From NCBI RefSeq assembly GCF_010389155.1, contig NC_057766.1:29273516-29337515 (forward strand): a DNA stretch of 64,000 nucleotides. The letters run 5' to 3'. The position numbers and the translations under genes are program-made. A model generated the notes under the pieces. The model had not been told where the DNA came from and made no database searches. It was given only the letters and a program-made list of their open reading frames with translations. Every line of letters starts with the position of its first letter. Position 1 is the stretch's first letter. This DNA is from Erigeron canadensis (taxonomy: Eukaryota; Streptophyta; Magnoliopsida; Asterales; Asteraceae). Positions 1 through 16,396 of the stretch are shown one piece after another.

Positions 1-2772
1 AATTAGGGTCTTAACAAATAAACGTTGCTCGCATATTTGGTCGATGTCATGCATTACCAATAAAAAGAGTATTAAAGCACTTGAAGGAATGGAAAAAACT
101 ATTATTAGAATGTATAAAGATAGCAAATATATGTATATACATATTATCGGGTTCGGTTCGGGTCGGGATAGGCATACCTTGGGGTATAAATGAGTCAACT
201 CTGCTCGCGAAATACTCAAAATCGATTCGTAAAAAGCTCGTTTCGAGTCGAGCTTAAACGAGCTCGAGCCGAATTCGAGCTTAACTGTTGACTCGTTTAG
301 TAAATGAGCTCGAGCTTTCAATCCATAACTCGATTAAGCTCGCGAGCCTAAACGAGCTTTCATATACTAATCGAGCCGAACATAAACGAGCTTTTTTCAC
401 GAACCTCTGATAATCGAGCTTAGTTTTGATCACTTACCAAGCTCGATCTCGAGCCAAACTCGGACTTATTTAGTTTTTTTGACAGCTCGAGATTTCTTAA
501 CAAATCACGAGCTGAGCTCGAGTTTATATGCTAAGGCTTGAACGAGCCCGAGCTCCTTAAACGATCTCGAGCTCGGGCTCGGCTCGGCTCGTTTACACCC
601 CTAGACATACCCCAGGACCCGAAAAAAGTACTCAATAATTGCCCCGAAACCCGACCCGTGACCCGATAAGCTTGTCCTGACCCAATTTTTTCGGATATCG
701 GGTATCTATGTTAATTTCACAAGTTTGTTGCCAAGAATACCCAAAATACATATTGTATAAAGATATGGAAACGGCATGAATCATCATCATCATATAATAT
801 AATTGTTTACTAATATACGGCATGAATCATGAATCATGGTAATTGTTTAATTATAATGTACAAAATGTAATGTAACTGTTTATTATTCTCTTTCAAAGAA
901 AATTAATTTAAGAGGCCTTTTAATAACTTGAAATAGAAATTGATTAATAATATAGTAAAAATATTAGATTTAGACATGTGTTTAAATACACGGATTGTTT
1001 ATAACTTATTAAAAATAAAATCAAATATGTGTGATTAAAGAAAAGTTGTGAAAGAACAAAACAGTAAATTAAAATATAAAAAATGTGATGAAGATCAAAG
1101 TAACATAATTTAATATTGGAACATTGACAAAAACGTTCAACTTGTTCGTCTATTAATAGCATGTCAAGGCTTGTTGTCCGTTTTCTTAACAATACAATTA
1201 AAAAGTTTTTTGTAGTTTTTATTGTGATATTTGTTTTTCAGGAAAGTTTTAAATTTTAGATAATAATTAATTTACTCTTACTATAGAATACAAATTAAAT
1301 AACCACTATTTGGATAAGAAACTTAATTAGGTGTTTGGTTTGTAAGTATAGGAATGAGAAATTGAGAAGTGTTTCCACCTCTAATATAGATATTTAATTT
1401 AATTTATAAAGATTGGATTGCCAAAAATTGGGAATCAACCTGTTACATCTACATTACAGTACAACCTTGCGAGTAACAAAACATTGGTCTTCAATTCCTT
1501 GATCTTAAAAGAATGTACATATATCTATATGTGAATATATAGTTCCATTTTCGAACCGCTAAAATATACAATTGGCCACATCAATTGGAAAATTAAGCCA
1601 TTTTGGAGAGCTACATTTAATCGGCTTGTGTAAAATGAATTAGCTAGCCATCTAGCTTCTTCTATAACATCCAAACCAACCTCAATATGAAAACAAAAAA
1701 CATAACATAAGATAAACCAAAACTTTTAGCCAATGAGCCGCTGCCGCTACTGTCAGCCGATTGGCCAGCTCCCGTGGTTTTGCGGCTGCACGAATTTTAA
1801 TAATTTTCAGATTACCCAAGCATATAAAAACTATAAAATAATTTCCTAGATTTTGATAATATTATTATTATACAAATAAGTGAAGTCGATATGGGGATTG
1901 ATCTACCATATAACACGGTAGCGTGGGCGGCATATATTATGTTTCCAAAATGTATTTATTTGTTTTTATATATATTGTTTTCATTTAGTCGGCACACCGA
2001 CTTTGGACAGGCACATGTATCCAAATATTTTTATTTTATACCTCTTTTTCAAGTAGTAACAAAAAATTTAAATTTAACTATATATCTTTTATAAAAATAA
2101 ATTTTATTAAGTCGATGTTCAGGATCGAATAAAAGACAAAGACTCGCAGCTTTTGCTTGAACCATTAGACCAAAAGTTTATTGGCACTTAGGTACTTAAC
2201 TACTTATAAAGCTACAATATTTAACAAACATCCAATTAGGTCTACGTAATTAATCATAACATAATTTTGAGTAGGTAAAAGTTTAAAACGAATAATTTAA
2301 TCAAGTAAGCATAAGTTTTGACACTTAGAAAAGGAGAGATAGCAAAATACATACACTAATTTACATATATACTTGAAACTTGGAAAATTCCTACACCGAG
2401 TAAAATTAAGAATATCTGTACAATATATGAATTCGAAATTGATAAGTTTGTTTTTTGATAAGACAAGAAAGTGTACCTACATTCATGTCATGGACCTAAA
2501 TTTGGCCAACCATAATAAAGATGTGGTGACTGTTGCATTATATATAGCTAGCCTTGATTGACATATATAATAGAACGAACAATGGTTTTGTCGACACGAA
2601 AACGTTACACTTTTTCAAGGCTAAAATAGTAAAATTAGTTTGAGTGTACATAGTTCGTGGCTAGCTAGACATAAATAAACCAAAAACTTGCCGATTATAG
2701 CTGGTTACTATATTAAGGTTTATTTTTGGAAGCTGTTCAAAAAAAAAAGTTTATTTTTGAAAGGAAATTGAT
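1..2772. other. Intergenic region, no gene seen
   Basis: I see no reading frame with family resemblance on either strand. The sequence is AT-rich. It holds one small hAT-type element near the left end, embedded in GGGTCGGG-like sequence that may be the remnant of an older hAT-like element, plus scattered simple-sequence stretches. The remainder is unassigned. Confidence 0.6.
179..603. mobile_element. Non-autonomous hAT-like DNA transposon
   Basis: The ends are imperfect terminal inverted repeats: TTGGGGTATAAATGAG at the left, and TAGGGGTGTAAACGAG read from the right end on the opposite strand. The interior is made of repeated GAGCTCGAGC/CTCGAGC motifs, typical of hAT subterminal repeats. The flanks GGCATACC (171-178) and GACATACC (604-611) form an 8-bp target duplication with one mismatch, the length expected for hAT. 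No transposase frame is present, so the copy must have moved in trans. It sits inside GGGTCGGG-rich sequence on both sides, which suggests nesting in an older element. Confidence 0.72.
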
Positions 2773-2931
2773 TAATCCTCTTAACAAAATAGCCAAAAAA
2801 TCCTCCTATCTATTGGATTATGACATGTGGAAAAATCAGGGGGCAAGATTAAGAAAGAGAATTAATGGATGCCACATGTCACCTTCTTAAACTATTAGCA
2901 GGATTTTTAGGCTATTTTGTTAGGAGGATTA
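2773..2931. mobile_element. Short TIR element (MITE)
   Basis: A 159-bp unit begins TAATCCTCTTAACAAAATAG and ends in its near-perfect inverted copy (TAATCCTCCTAACAAAATAG read from the right end). The inverted repeats extend about 36 bp with four mismatches. There is no coding capacity. The symmetry TA...TA at the edges leaves the target duplication ambiguous; TA would fit a Tc1/mariner-type element but the family is not certain. It lies about 100 bp beyond the last secure exon of the thaumatin-like gene. Confidence 0.7.
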
Positions 2932-2965
2932 GACATTTTTCTTTTTGAAAACAATAAACTTTATA

Positions 2966-4117
2966 TTATAGTATAAGAATATAGGAACAACTAAAAAAAT
3001 AATAATAAAATACTTGAACTAGCAAAACTACGTACCTGTTGGCCGGCGTAGGACAGAAAGTGATGACATAATTAGCGGATAAACAAGTAAAGGTGCTTGT
3101 TCCATCATCATAGGCGTAGCTATAAGCCGTGGGACATGCCGTTTTAAAATACTGTGAATACGACGTCGGATTGCACGTTTGTGGAGTCGAGTATGCTCCG
3201 CTACAACAATACATTGGATCACCAAATGCCTCGCACGCACTTTTACACGCAACTGATTCGTCAACGTTGTTGGTGCTTGTTAATCGGAGCTCCAACGGGC
3301 AGTTCTTGTTTAAGTCGACTACACATCCTGTGATGTTACAGTTTCCGCCTGTCCCGCCTTGTGGCACCACCATCATTGGAAGATTGTACCTAATTAATAT
3401 TAATTGCACATTAGATTAGATGTATTTAGAGACATACAATATATTATTATTAAATCATATTACTAGCATCTATAGAAACGATATCATTAACGGAAATCAA
3501 CTCTCATTTACCGTTAAATAAAAATACACAAACTTTAACATAACTATTTACCAATGTCTAAAGTTCATTTTTATTTTTCACATTTCTAATAGATACTATT
3601 CAATAATTAATATGATGATGAACTATTTTATTTATATCAATAACATTATATATGGTTTTATGACGTCTCTAAACAAATCTAATTAAGTAAAAAACACTAG
3701 AAGATTTCGTTACCCATCAACAAGGCTGACATCATAAAAGTCCATTCCATTAGCTCCATTAAGTGTGAATTCAGCCAAGGTGGCCGGAGGTGCAGCTCCA
3801 CCACCGTTACATTCCATTGTTCCAGACCCACAATCACCTGTGACACAAGTAAACCTGCCAGTGGAATCTGTTGAGCAAAGGGTACGACCCCATATGCGTC
3901 CGGACCAGCTCGGTGGCATGGAAACCGAATTCGATTGGCCCGGTTGGAGAGGGAAGCCAGTTGTGGGCAATGGAGGTGTCCCTGCCCCGGATAGAAGACC
4001 TGTCCAAACCGGATAGCTGCATTGGTTTGTAAGCGTAAATGTTGATGACTGAATGAAGTGAAAACATGATATTAGATATAGAGTTAGGATGGCTATATAT
4101 ATTTGAAGTTTAGCCAT
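2966..4117 (-). CDS. Thaumatin-like protein (PR-5 family)
   Basis: A secreted defence/cell-wall type protein. Exon 1 is 4117-3714 and exon 2 is 3389-3036; they join in frame at a GT-AG intron inside the conserved DVSLVDGYNLPM segment. The start at 4117 gives a clear hydrophobic signal peptide (residues 1 to about 25). The ORF continues upstream only through a non-ATG codon. The family signature GRFTCVTGDCGSGTMEC is intact and the mature part has the 16 cysteines expected of large thaumatin-like proteins, ending at VITFCPTPA. After residue 252 a good donor (CAACAG/GTACGT) suggests a further small exon, as in members with a C-terminal extension, but I cannot identify it. Reading through gives a 23-residue hydrophobic tail stopping at 2966; that end is used here only as a limit. 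Antifungal or glucan-binding activity is inferred from family, not shown. Confidence 0.88.
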
Positions 4118-4167
4118 TGTGAAAAAGAATGTTGATCGATCGTTGGTGAGTTTGGTTTGTTTGAAGT

Positions 4168-4175
4168 TATTTATA
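4168..4175 (-). promoter_or_regulatory. TATA box of the thaumatin-like gene
   Basis: TATAAATA on the minus strand lies 51-58 bp upstream of the start codon, a normal spacing for a plant TATA box with a short leader. Two TTGAC cores, the centre of the WRKY-binding W-box, lie just upstream (4193-4197 and 4224-4228, on the plus strand). W-boxes are common in PR gene promoters, but a 5-bp core is a weak signal. Confidence 0.5.
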
Positions 4176-4229
4176 GACAAAAATTTGCCATTTTGACCCA
4201 AATATTTTAGGGAATACGTCGTATTGACC

Positions 4230-4970
4230 CTTTACTCACATTGAAGCTTTCAATAAATATTATATATAGAAGATTTCTTCTTCTAGATATATTAGAGATA
4301 TAGATAGACAAAGTGTATATTATATCTTATCGATCTGCATCATAATATTACAAATTACAATTACAATCGATGTTGTTATATTATGTATGACTATAGTCAA
4401 TTAAAATAGAAAAAGTTGTTTCATATACAATATCTTGTATAGCAATAAGAAAAAGAGTATTGATGGTACAAATGGATTACAAATCCTCTTATGTTTTATA
4501 AAAAAAATTTAATCGAATATTTTAATAAAATTCTTCCGTTGTTCTAAAAAAAACTCTTTGCTTCTTCATCATCGATTTTTTTCTATTCTGTGTAGTATCA
4601 TGAATGCAAGTATGGGCACAGCTTTATAAGTACATATATAGGAGCGGGTCTGAATTGGCCTTTCGAAAACTCTTTGAACTATGCTATATTGCTATACAAA
4701 TTTTATAAAGGTTTTATCAATAAGAAATTTTATGGATGAGTTGGTTAAAGACTACCTCGTATATACAAGTCATCTACTGCCATCTTTCTTATCTAGGTAA
4801 GCTAATATTGGTTTTCAATGGAAATCAATATATTACGAATAAGATAAACGCTTTTTGAGACTATCGTTTTTCACTTTTTGGTTGACAAATAGGAACTGAC
4901 CTAATGGTAACAGCCCACCAGCTAAAATATTATAGGTTCAATCAAGTCTTATTAGAAACGAGAGAGAAAG
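4230..4970. other. Intergenic, upstream region of thaumatin-like gene
   Basis: AT-rich sequence with no reading frame of note and no recognised repeat. It probably holds distal promoter sequence of the minus-strand thaumatin-like gene on its left edge. Confidence 0.5.
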
Positions 4971-6200
4971 CTAGTGTCCGTACGTTGCGGCGGTGAGATG
5001 GTGGGGATGATAGGTCATAGGAGGTGATAAGTCATAGAGTGTGATAGTCAAATGCTTTAGCTGTACGGGCTCCGCCATCAGATTTAAAAAATCCGTGGAA
5101 AGATCAAATGACATCTCTAATGAAAGAGAATGAAATTTTAGGAAAACACTCATACAATTGTCTATAAATTATCGATATACGATTTTTGAGATAAAATATT
5201 TTGAATGAATTAGAAGAATGATTTATGGATGAGACAAAAAAAATGAGTGATTGAGATTTGAGGAGAGAGAAAAAAATGAGTGGTTGAGATTTTAGGGTAT
5301 TATAGGTATATTAGGTAGATATATTTAAATTAGTGAATAAAAAAGAGGAGTATATTAGGCATTTCAATTCATTAATTGAGAATTTAGGTAAAGGCGTTCC
5401 TTCTTTATAATGTACAAGAGATAGTACCCGCACGTTGCGGCGGTGAGATGGTGGGAGTGATAGGTCAAGTCATAGAGTATGATAACCAAATGTCTTAACC
5501 GTACATGCTCCTCCCTCGGATTTAAAAATTCATCGAAAGTATATCGAATGACATCTCTAATGAAAGAGCATGAAATTTTAAGAACACTCATACAATTTTT
5601 ATAATTTATCGATATACGGTTTTTGAGATAAAAGATTTTGAATGAATTAGAGTAATAAAATAATTTATGTTGGAGAGAGAAAAAAATGAGTGATTGATAT
5701 TTAAGGATAGAGAAAAATGAATGGTTGAGATTTAAGGGTATTATAGGTATATTAGGTAGAGATGTTTAAATTGGTGAACAAAGAAGAAGGGTAATTTACG
5801 CAATTCAATTACTTAATTGAGATTTGAAAAAACGGCAAAATGTTTTATAAAATAGTAGTTAATGGAAGAGAACGTACTTGCACGTTGCAACGGTGAGATG
5901 GTGAGGGTGATCATAGGAGGTGATAAGTCATAGAGTGTAATAGCCAAATGCTTTAGCCGTACAAATTTTAAGAACACCCATATAATTTTTATAATTTATC
6001 GACATACGGTTTTTGAGATAAAAGATTTTGAATAAATTAGAGGAATAAAATGGTTTTTGGATGAGAGAGAAAAATGAGTGGTGTATATTATAGGTATATT
6101 AGGTAAATATGTTTAAATTAATGAATAAAGAAGATAAGCAATTTAGGTAGTTCAAATCCTTAATTAAGATTTTAAAAAAAAATTGCTCTTATATATAGTA
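4971..6200 (-). repeat. Three direct copies of a Helitron-like repeat
   Basis: Three related units lie head to tail, beginning near 4971, 5421 and 5872. Each starts (read on plus) with a GTACGTTGCGGCGGTGAGATGG-like block, then a conserved stretch, then TTATCGATATACG, GAGAGAGAAAAAAATGAGTG and GGGTATTATAGGTATATTAGGTA blocks. On the minus strand the first copy ends CCGTAC..GGACACTAG, a CTAG end preceded by a short GC-rich stem, as in Helitrons. Copies differ by many substitutions and small deletions, and the third lacks a central piece. A fourth copy lies inverted near 50.4-50.9 kb. Family assignment is inferred from the ends only. Confidence 0.6.
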
Positions 6201-7213
6201 TTATAGAAGATTATAGATTATAGATTATAGATATAGATACTGAAATAGAAACACATGTACGTGAGAATAATGATACGAAAATAAAACTGAATATATGTAT
6301 TTTAACAAAAAGAAAATTCAAGTAAATCTTGATATATCATATTTAAGAAGAAGATAGCATGTCTCAAATTTTATTAATCACTGATGCACGAAATGTTATA
6401 ATATTCCATGGCTTTGGACTAAATGACTTGTAAGATTATCAGTTACTATCTTGTACAAATATATGCACACTAAATGGATAATGTCGTCCAAAGATTATGT
6501 TTCAGTGTATGTTTCTCACTAACTACAATATAGTGTGTATTTAGGAATTAGAATACAACCCCAAGTATAAAAAATACAGTAGTTTATTACAATATAATGG
6601 GCTTTTGGGCTATGATTTGGGATACCAAAGCCCCAAGGGTCGGGCTAATGTTCAATGTCCAGCCAAATACATCGTTGTCTACCTCCTCGGCTCCTCCTAT
6701 TGTCTTTGTTTAATTGACTTTTTGGAAACGTTCGTTTTGGATATTTGAAAAGGTAAAACTCGTCAGCCATTCCAAAACGCCTCCATTGTCGTCGTTTTCA
6801 TCCTCTATTTTGTTTATGGATTTTGCTGGTCAGTAAAGAACAGCTAAATGCATTGAAATTTGTATTTTAGTGTGAGGAAATTCATAATGTTCGATAAGAT
6901 TATCATTTTTTTTATATATACTATATTATTAGAATGGTACTTACACAATACGAAGATGTAAATACGTTTCCCAACTTTTTAAACTAAATCTAGAAGAATT
7001 GCGACTAAAGTTGATGATGTAAATACGTTTCCCAGCTTTTTAAACTAAATCTAGAAGAACCACATAACTATAAATTCAGCTATCAAATTAAGTATTGTGT
7101 TTTTATTGTTGATAAAATCTTTAGTGTTGTTTTATTGTATATTAATGAACTTACTATAATTTTGTTATTCTTAAAATTTCAAATTACAAAACCTTAAGTT
7201 AAATGCTATATAA

Positions 7214-7248
<35 letters not shown>

Positions 7249-7343
7249 TCATGTAGATTACTTGTAAATTAATGAACTTACCATAGCTTTATTATTTTTG
7301 AAGTTCTAAATTTAAAACTCTTTACAAATGTTTTGTATGATAA
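6201..7343. other. Intergenic, no gene seen
   Basis: AT-rich sequence without a credible coding frame. A short duplicated block (GATGTAAATACGTTTCCCA) occurs twice near 6953 and 7014, and a (TA)n run lies near 7217-7245. Confidence 0.5.
7217..7245. repeat. (TA)n microsatellite
   Basis: About fourteen uninterrupted TA units. Likely polymorphic; no other role seen. Confidence 0.85.
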
Positions 7344-7766
7344 TCTACCAATAAACTAAAACAGAATTAAGATATTTTTAAAAAGATACGTAGCGTAATT
7401 TTTTATCGACATGTGTCTTTTTAATTTATTTGTTTTAAAAAATTAGTTTTTTTAATTGTATATGGATTTAATTTTCTTATTAGACTTAGAACTAAACTCT
7501 AACTCTTGGTTTATAGATAAAAAAAAAAAAAACTCATTATAACTTTATTTGATTGATCATTTTCTCATTAATAAAATTGTATTTTTTTTTTCTTAATTTT
7601 TCAACTTCTATTACTTCTATTACTTATAATAAGTTATTAACATGAATTTAAAGTTTTGAGTTTACGATTGGAAATCATAAGGCTATTTGCCGTCATCCAC
7701 TATGCTTACAAATTTTGATTTTGATATGATTGTAAAAGTTTAAGGTAAAATCAAAAATTTAACTAA

Positions 7767-7806
<40 letters not shown>

Positions 7807-7953
7807 TATATTTATCATCACTGTTTATTATAACTTAACTTCAATCATCGGTTTACTATGACCACAATTTATTTCATACACACAGATTGAAGCATATTCG
7901 AATTTCTTTATGATATAATCTATTATCATACATCGTACGAGTATTAGGACTAG
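7344..7953 (+). mobile_element. Helitron-like element, copy 1
   Basis: Begins TCTACCAATAAACTAAAACA and ends ATTAGGACTAG followed by T, fitting the Helitron rule of 5' TC, 3' CTRR and insertion between A and T without target duplication. Upstream of the end, CATACATCGTACGAGTA could form a weak terminal stem. The interior is AT-rich with shared blocks (GACATGTGTC, TTATTAGACTTA, ATTTGATTGATC) that recur in the next copy. It carries an extra block with a (CA)n(TA)n microsatellite near 7770-7806. No Rep/helicase frame, so non-autonomous. Confidence 0.62.
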
Positions 7954-7955
7954 TA

Positions 7956-8350
7956 TCTACCAATAAACTAAAACAGGATTGACATGTTTTTTTTAAACGA
8001 CACGTGGCGTAATCCTTGATCGACACGTGTCCTTTTAATTTATTTTTTTTATTAAATTAGCTTTTCTAATTGTATATAAATTCAATTTCCTTATTAGACT
8101 TATAATTAAATTCCAACTCTTGGCTTATAAATACAAAATGCATTATAACATTATTTGATTGATCGTTTTTTCATTAATAAAATTATCTCTTTTTCTTTCT
8201 CAATTTTTTAACTCCTATTACTCTAACTTCGATCATCAGTTTACTTTAACCATCATTTTTTTCTACTCACGAATCATGTATGATGCACATTTGAATTTTT
8301 TATGATACAATTTATATAGCTACCGTACATCTTATGGGTATTAGGACTAG
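7956..8350 (+). mobile_element. Helitron-like element, copy 2 (abuts copy 1)
   Basis: Starts TCTACCAATAAACTAAAACA two bases after the CTAG end of copy 1 and ends ATTAGGACTAG/T. It carries the same internal blocks in the same order but is shorter because it lacks the microsatellite block. Head-to-tail arrangement with only TA between copies is a known outcome of Helitron replication or of repeated insertion at an AT site; here it is an inference. Confidence 0.62.
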
Positions 8351-8370
8351 TAATGGGATAATTTATCTAC

Positions 8371-8501
8371 CAAACTGGTGTAATGGGAAAATTTATTAAC
8401 CAAATTAGTATGGTTTTAAAAGTATTTACCATTACTAAAATGATAAATATTTTTAGAACCATACTAGTTTGGTAAATAAATTTTCTTATTACACCAATTT
8501 G
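8371..8501. repeat. Long inverted repeat (hairpin)
   Basis: Left arm 8371-8432 (starts CAAACTGGTGTAATGGGAAA) pairs with right arm 8442-8501 (its complement starts CAAATTGGTGTAATAAGAAA), with a loop of about 9 bases. Around 60 bp of stem carry only scattered mismatches. It could be a foldback MITE or a source of small RNAs. A partial direct repeat of the left arm (TAATGGGATAATTTATCTACC) lies just upstream. Confidence 0.72.
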
Positions 8502-10262
8502 TGAATATATATATATATATATATATAATAAGTTATTGACAACTTTTAAAGTGTCATTATCAATTTCCTTTATATATGTTGAGTGGTGTCTTAACATATA
8601 AACCAAAATAATAGATTACCTTATCTAAATAAGCAATATGTGATGTGAATTACTACTAGTCCCCTATTGACTTTCACCTTTTGAATGTAAGAGGCGAATT
8701 TATGTCTCATGCTGTCATGCACATATTAATGAATTTATTGATTTATTCACATTATCGCACATGAGACAAGTTGTTATTTTAAAGCTTTGAATTAACAAAC
8801 ACGACAAGTAACAAGTTCTTGAGATCATATGTTGTCATCTTTACTCGACACCAACTTGGAACTTGCGAGTTGCGACTTTATGAATTACAACTAGAACCAG
8901 CAACTCAGCAAGCCATAATAGCAACCCATAACGAGGTTGGTTAACATGTATACGAAATCAATCTTTACGAAACTAGGCCTCGTATAATCCATGAGTTGAT
9001 GTCGTTAATTATACGCAAAAATCATGGCTTTCGTTGTAATCGTGGCAAATGCCGAACTACTGATCGATGGGGAGTCACGACTATCCATGCTTCTATAAGA
9101 AGCTAGAGACCGTATGTCAAATTGACATATATTGTATGCCCATAAAACATATTGTACAATTTAGTGTGAAACATATGAATAAAATTATTCAAAAAGCTAC
9201 CACAAACGACCGTGGGAGCTCAAAACTAAAATATTCTTACTCATATGTGATATGTTAATCTTCGCCTTCATAGCTCATGTTTAGCAAAATGCATTAATAT
9301 ATTAAGAACTGATGGATCCAAACATTTAAGCTAATGAGGGCTAAAAACAAAAGAATTCATTGTCGGGGTATAATATATATCAAATTTCTATTGTTCGGCT
9401 ACAAGGATGTAAACGAGTCAATCTTTAAATGAACTACTCTCCAGTTTGAGGTCGTTTAAGTCAAATTCGATCATAGTAGTTTTTAAAGTCCAGTTGATCT
9501 CAACACAGACTTACCGCTCAATTAGCTTCATGAATTAAGCTTGAGAAGTTAATACTTATTGACTCGGCTTTTTCGAAAATTAGTTTTAGTTTTTCAAATA
9601 GAGGGCTTCACGAGATAAACAAACCCAATGAACTTAGTTCAAGTGAGATTTTTTAAACTATATGATTAGTTTATTCATGATCAAAGATATGATCATTTAA
9701 GCTTGAGTTCAAGTACTAAGAAGAATTTATCAAGTTTGAGGTCGTGAAATATAATTACATAAAAAGGCTATAAAAACGTAAACGAATATAAGCCCAAACG
9801 ATAACTAAATATTCAAGCTTGGACTTGAACGCACTTCATTCACGCTCAAGTCAAGGCAAATAATTATTAAGCAAGCCAAACCTAAAATTTCCCTCTCGAC
9901 TCAAATCGGCTCATTGAGTCGACATATATAATAATAACAATTGACAAAAATTTAACATTTTATACAACTACTCAAGTAATTTCAAAATCATAAACCCATC
10001 GCATGACATATATGGGGGAAATACATCAAACTTAAAGAATACTCCCGAGTAAATGCCAAAACATTTGTTGAAATATGAACAGAAAACTGTAAAATCATAA
10101 ATATATTATATACATATAAAAAAAAAGTAACACTATCACTACCTATGCTTTTATATGCAAACACTCATTTCCAAGCAAATGAAACAAGTCTCCATTGTTG
10201 CCATTTCCCTGCAAATGAAACAAGCACTCTCAAAGATATCTATGGGATTGTATTAGGTGTAC
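8502..10262. other. Intergenic, no gene seen; possible decayed hAT
   Basis: No credible coding frame. Between about 9405 and 9920 the text resembles a strongly decayed relative of the hAT element at 179-603 (GATGTAAACGAGTC near the left side and CGGCTCATTGAGTC near the right, with many CAAGTTTGAG-type motifs), but no target duplication can be defined. The right part should hold the 3' untranslated region of the minus-strand kinase gene. Confidence 0.4.
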
Positions 10263-15316
<5,054 letters not shown>

Positions 15317-15788
15317 ATGTATATGTATATGTATATGTATAGTATTGTATACAAAACTTGATCAAAATTCAAACTTTTTCATGGGTTTTTATGGGAATTG
15401 GATTTAGAGTGATTCATGAGGTGGGTTTTTAATATGGATGTAAATTTGGGAAGATAGAGTGTGAAAATGTGTAAGAAAAAATTCAAGAAAATGTGAAGTA
15501 AACGGGTGGAAGGAGTTAGATGGAAGATGATGGTGGTCGGTGGTGGTGGTCAAAAGACTAGAAAGGATTTTTTATATTTTTTTACATAGAAGAAGAGAAG
15601 ATTTAGGAGGACCATATCAATATATAAACCATATTTTGCAATTTTAAATTTAAGTTTTTGGTATATTCATCATGTTTTCTTGTTTATTTTAAGTTTGGTA
15701 TTGCAAATTTACCCAACATGTTGTGCTGTTCAATGATACAATTTGGCATTACATGTTTGGAATATTTATTATTTTTTATAACAGTCCA
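15317..15788. promoter_or_regulatory. Upstream region of the kinase gene
   Basis: Presumed 5' leader and promoter of the minus-strand CDPK. A (TATATG)n-like hexamer run (about 15317-15342) lies immediately upstream of the start codon, in the likely leader. GGTGG-rich sequence follows (15530-15555). I could not fix a TATA box. Confidence 0.4.
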
Positions 15789-16396
15789 TCTATAATATAA
15801 CTAAAAAATGGATGAGATACACTTGACAATCATAATTTATTTCTTTTAGTCTAATACTCTCTTTTTATTAATCATTATTTTTTAATTTTTATTTAATAAA
15901 AAATATCCGACCTATAATAAAAAAATCTTATAAGCCAACACATGTTAACCATCATCTACGACTCCGTGTTATGAACAACTCGAACAAAATCAAAACATTT
16001 GATATGGTCTTTGTTGATGAATTGTTATGTATTTTTCAAATTATATAATCTACACTTTTTGTTTTTCTTTTTATTTAACTAAAGTTGAAAAGAAAAAAGG
16101 GTAAACTATAATCAATATCTATATGATGTAAATTTTCATATGTTTCTTTTTTAGCTTCCGTATTAATTAAGTTGTGATATTGGTCATATACTTTTTTTCT
16201 TTTTTTATTTAACTAAAGTTGGAAAAAAAAAAATAAACTGAAATCAATATTTATATGGAGTTAATTTTCATATGTTTCTTCTTTAGCTTTCGTATTTATT
16301 AAATTGTGATATTGGTCATACACTTTTTATTTCATAATTATTATTAGATTTATATATATTGAGACTACCTGTTCAATAGACGGGTCTCAGCACTAG
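15789..16396 (+). mobile_element. Helitron-like element
   Basis: Begins A/TCTATAATATAACTAAAAAA and ends CACTAG/T. Just before the end, GAGACTACCTG and GACGGGTCTC can pair around a short AT loop, forming the terminal hairpin expected 5-10 bp before the CTRR end of a Helitron. Inside, a block around CTTTTTGTTTTTCTTTTTATTTAACTAAAG occurs twice (near 16051 and 16191), so part of the element is itself duplicated. No protein frame. Confidence 0.65.
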
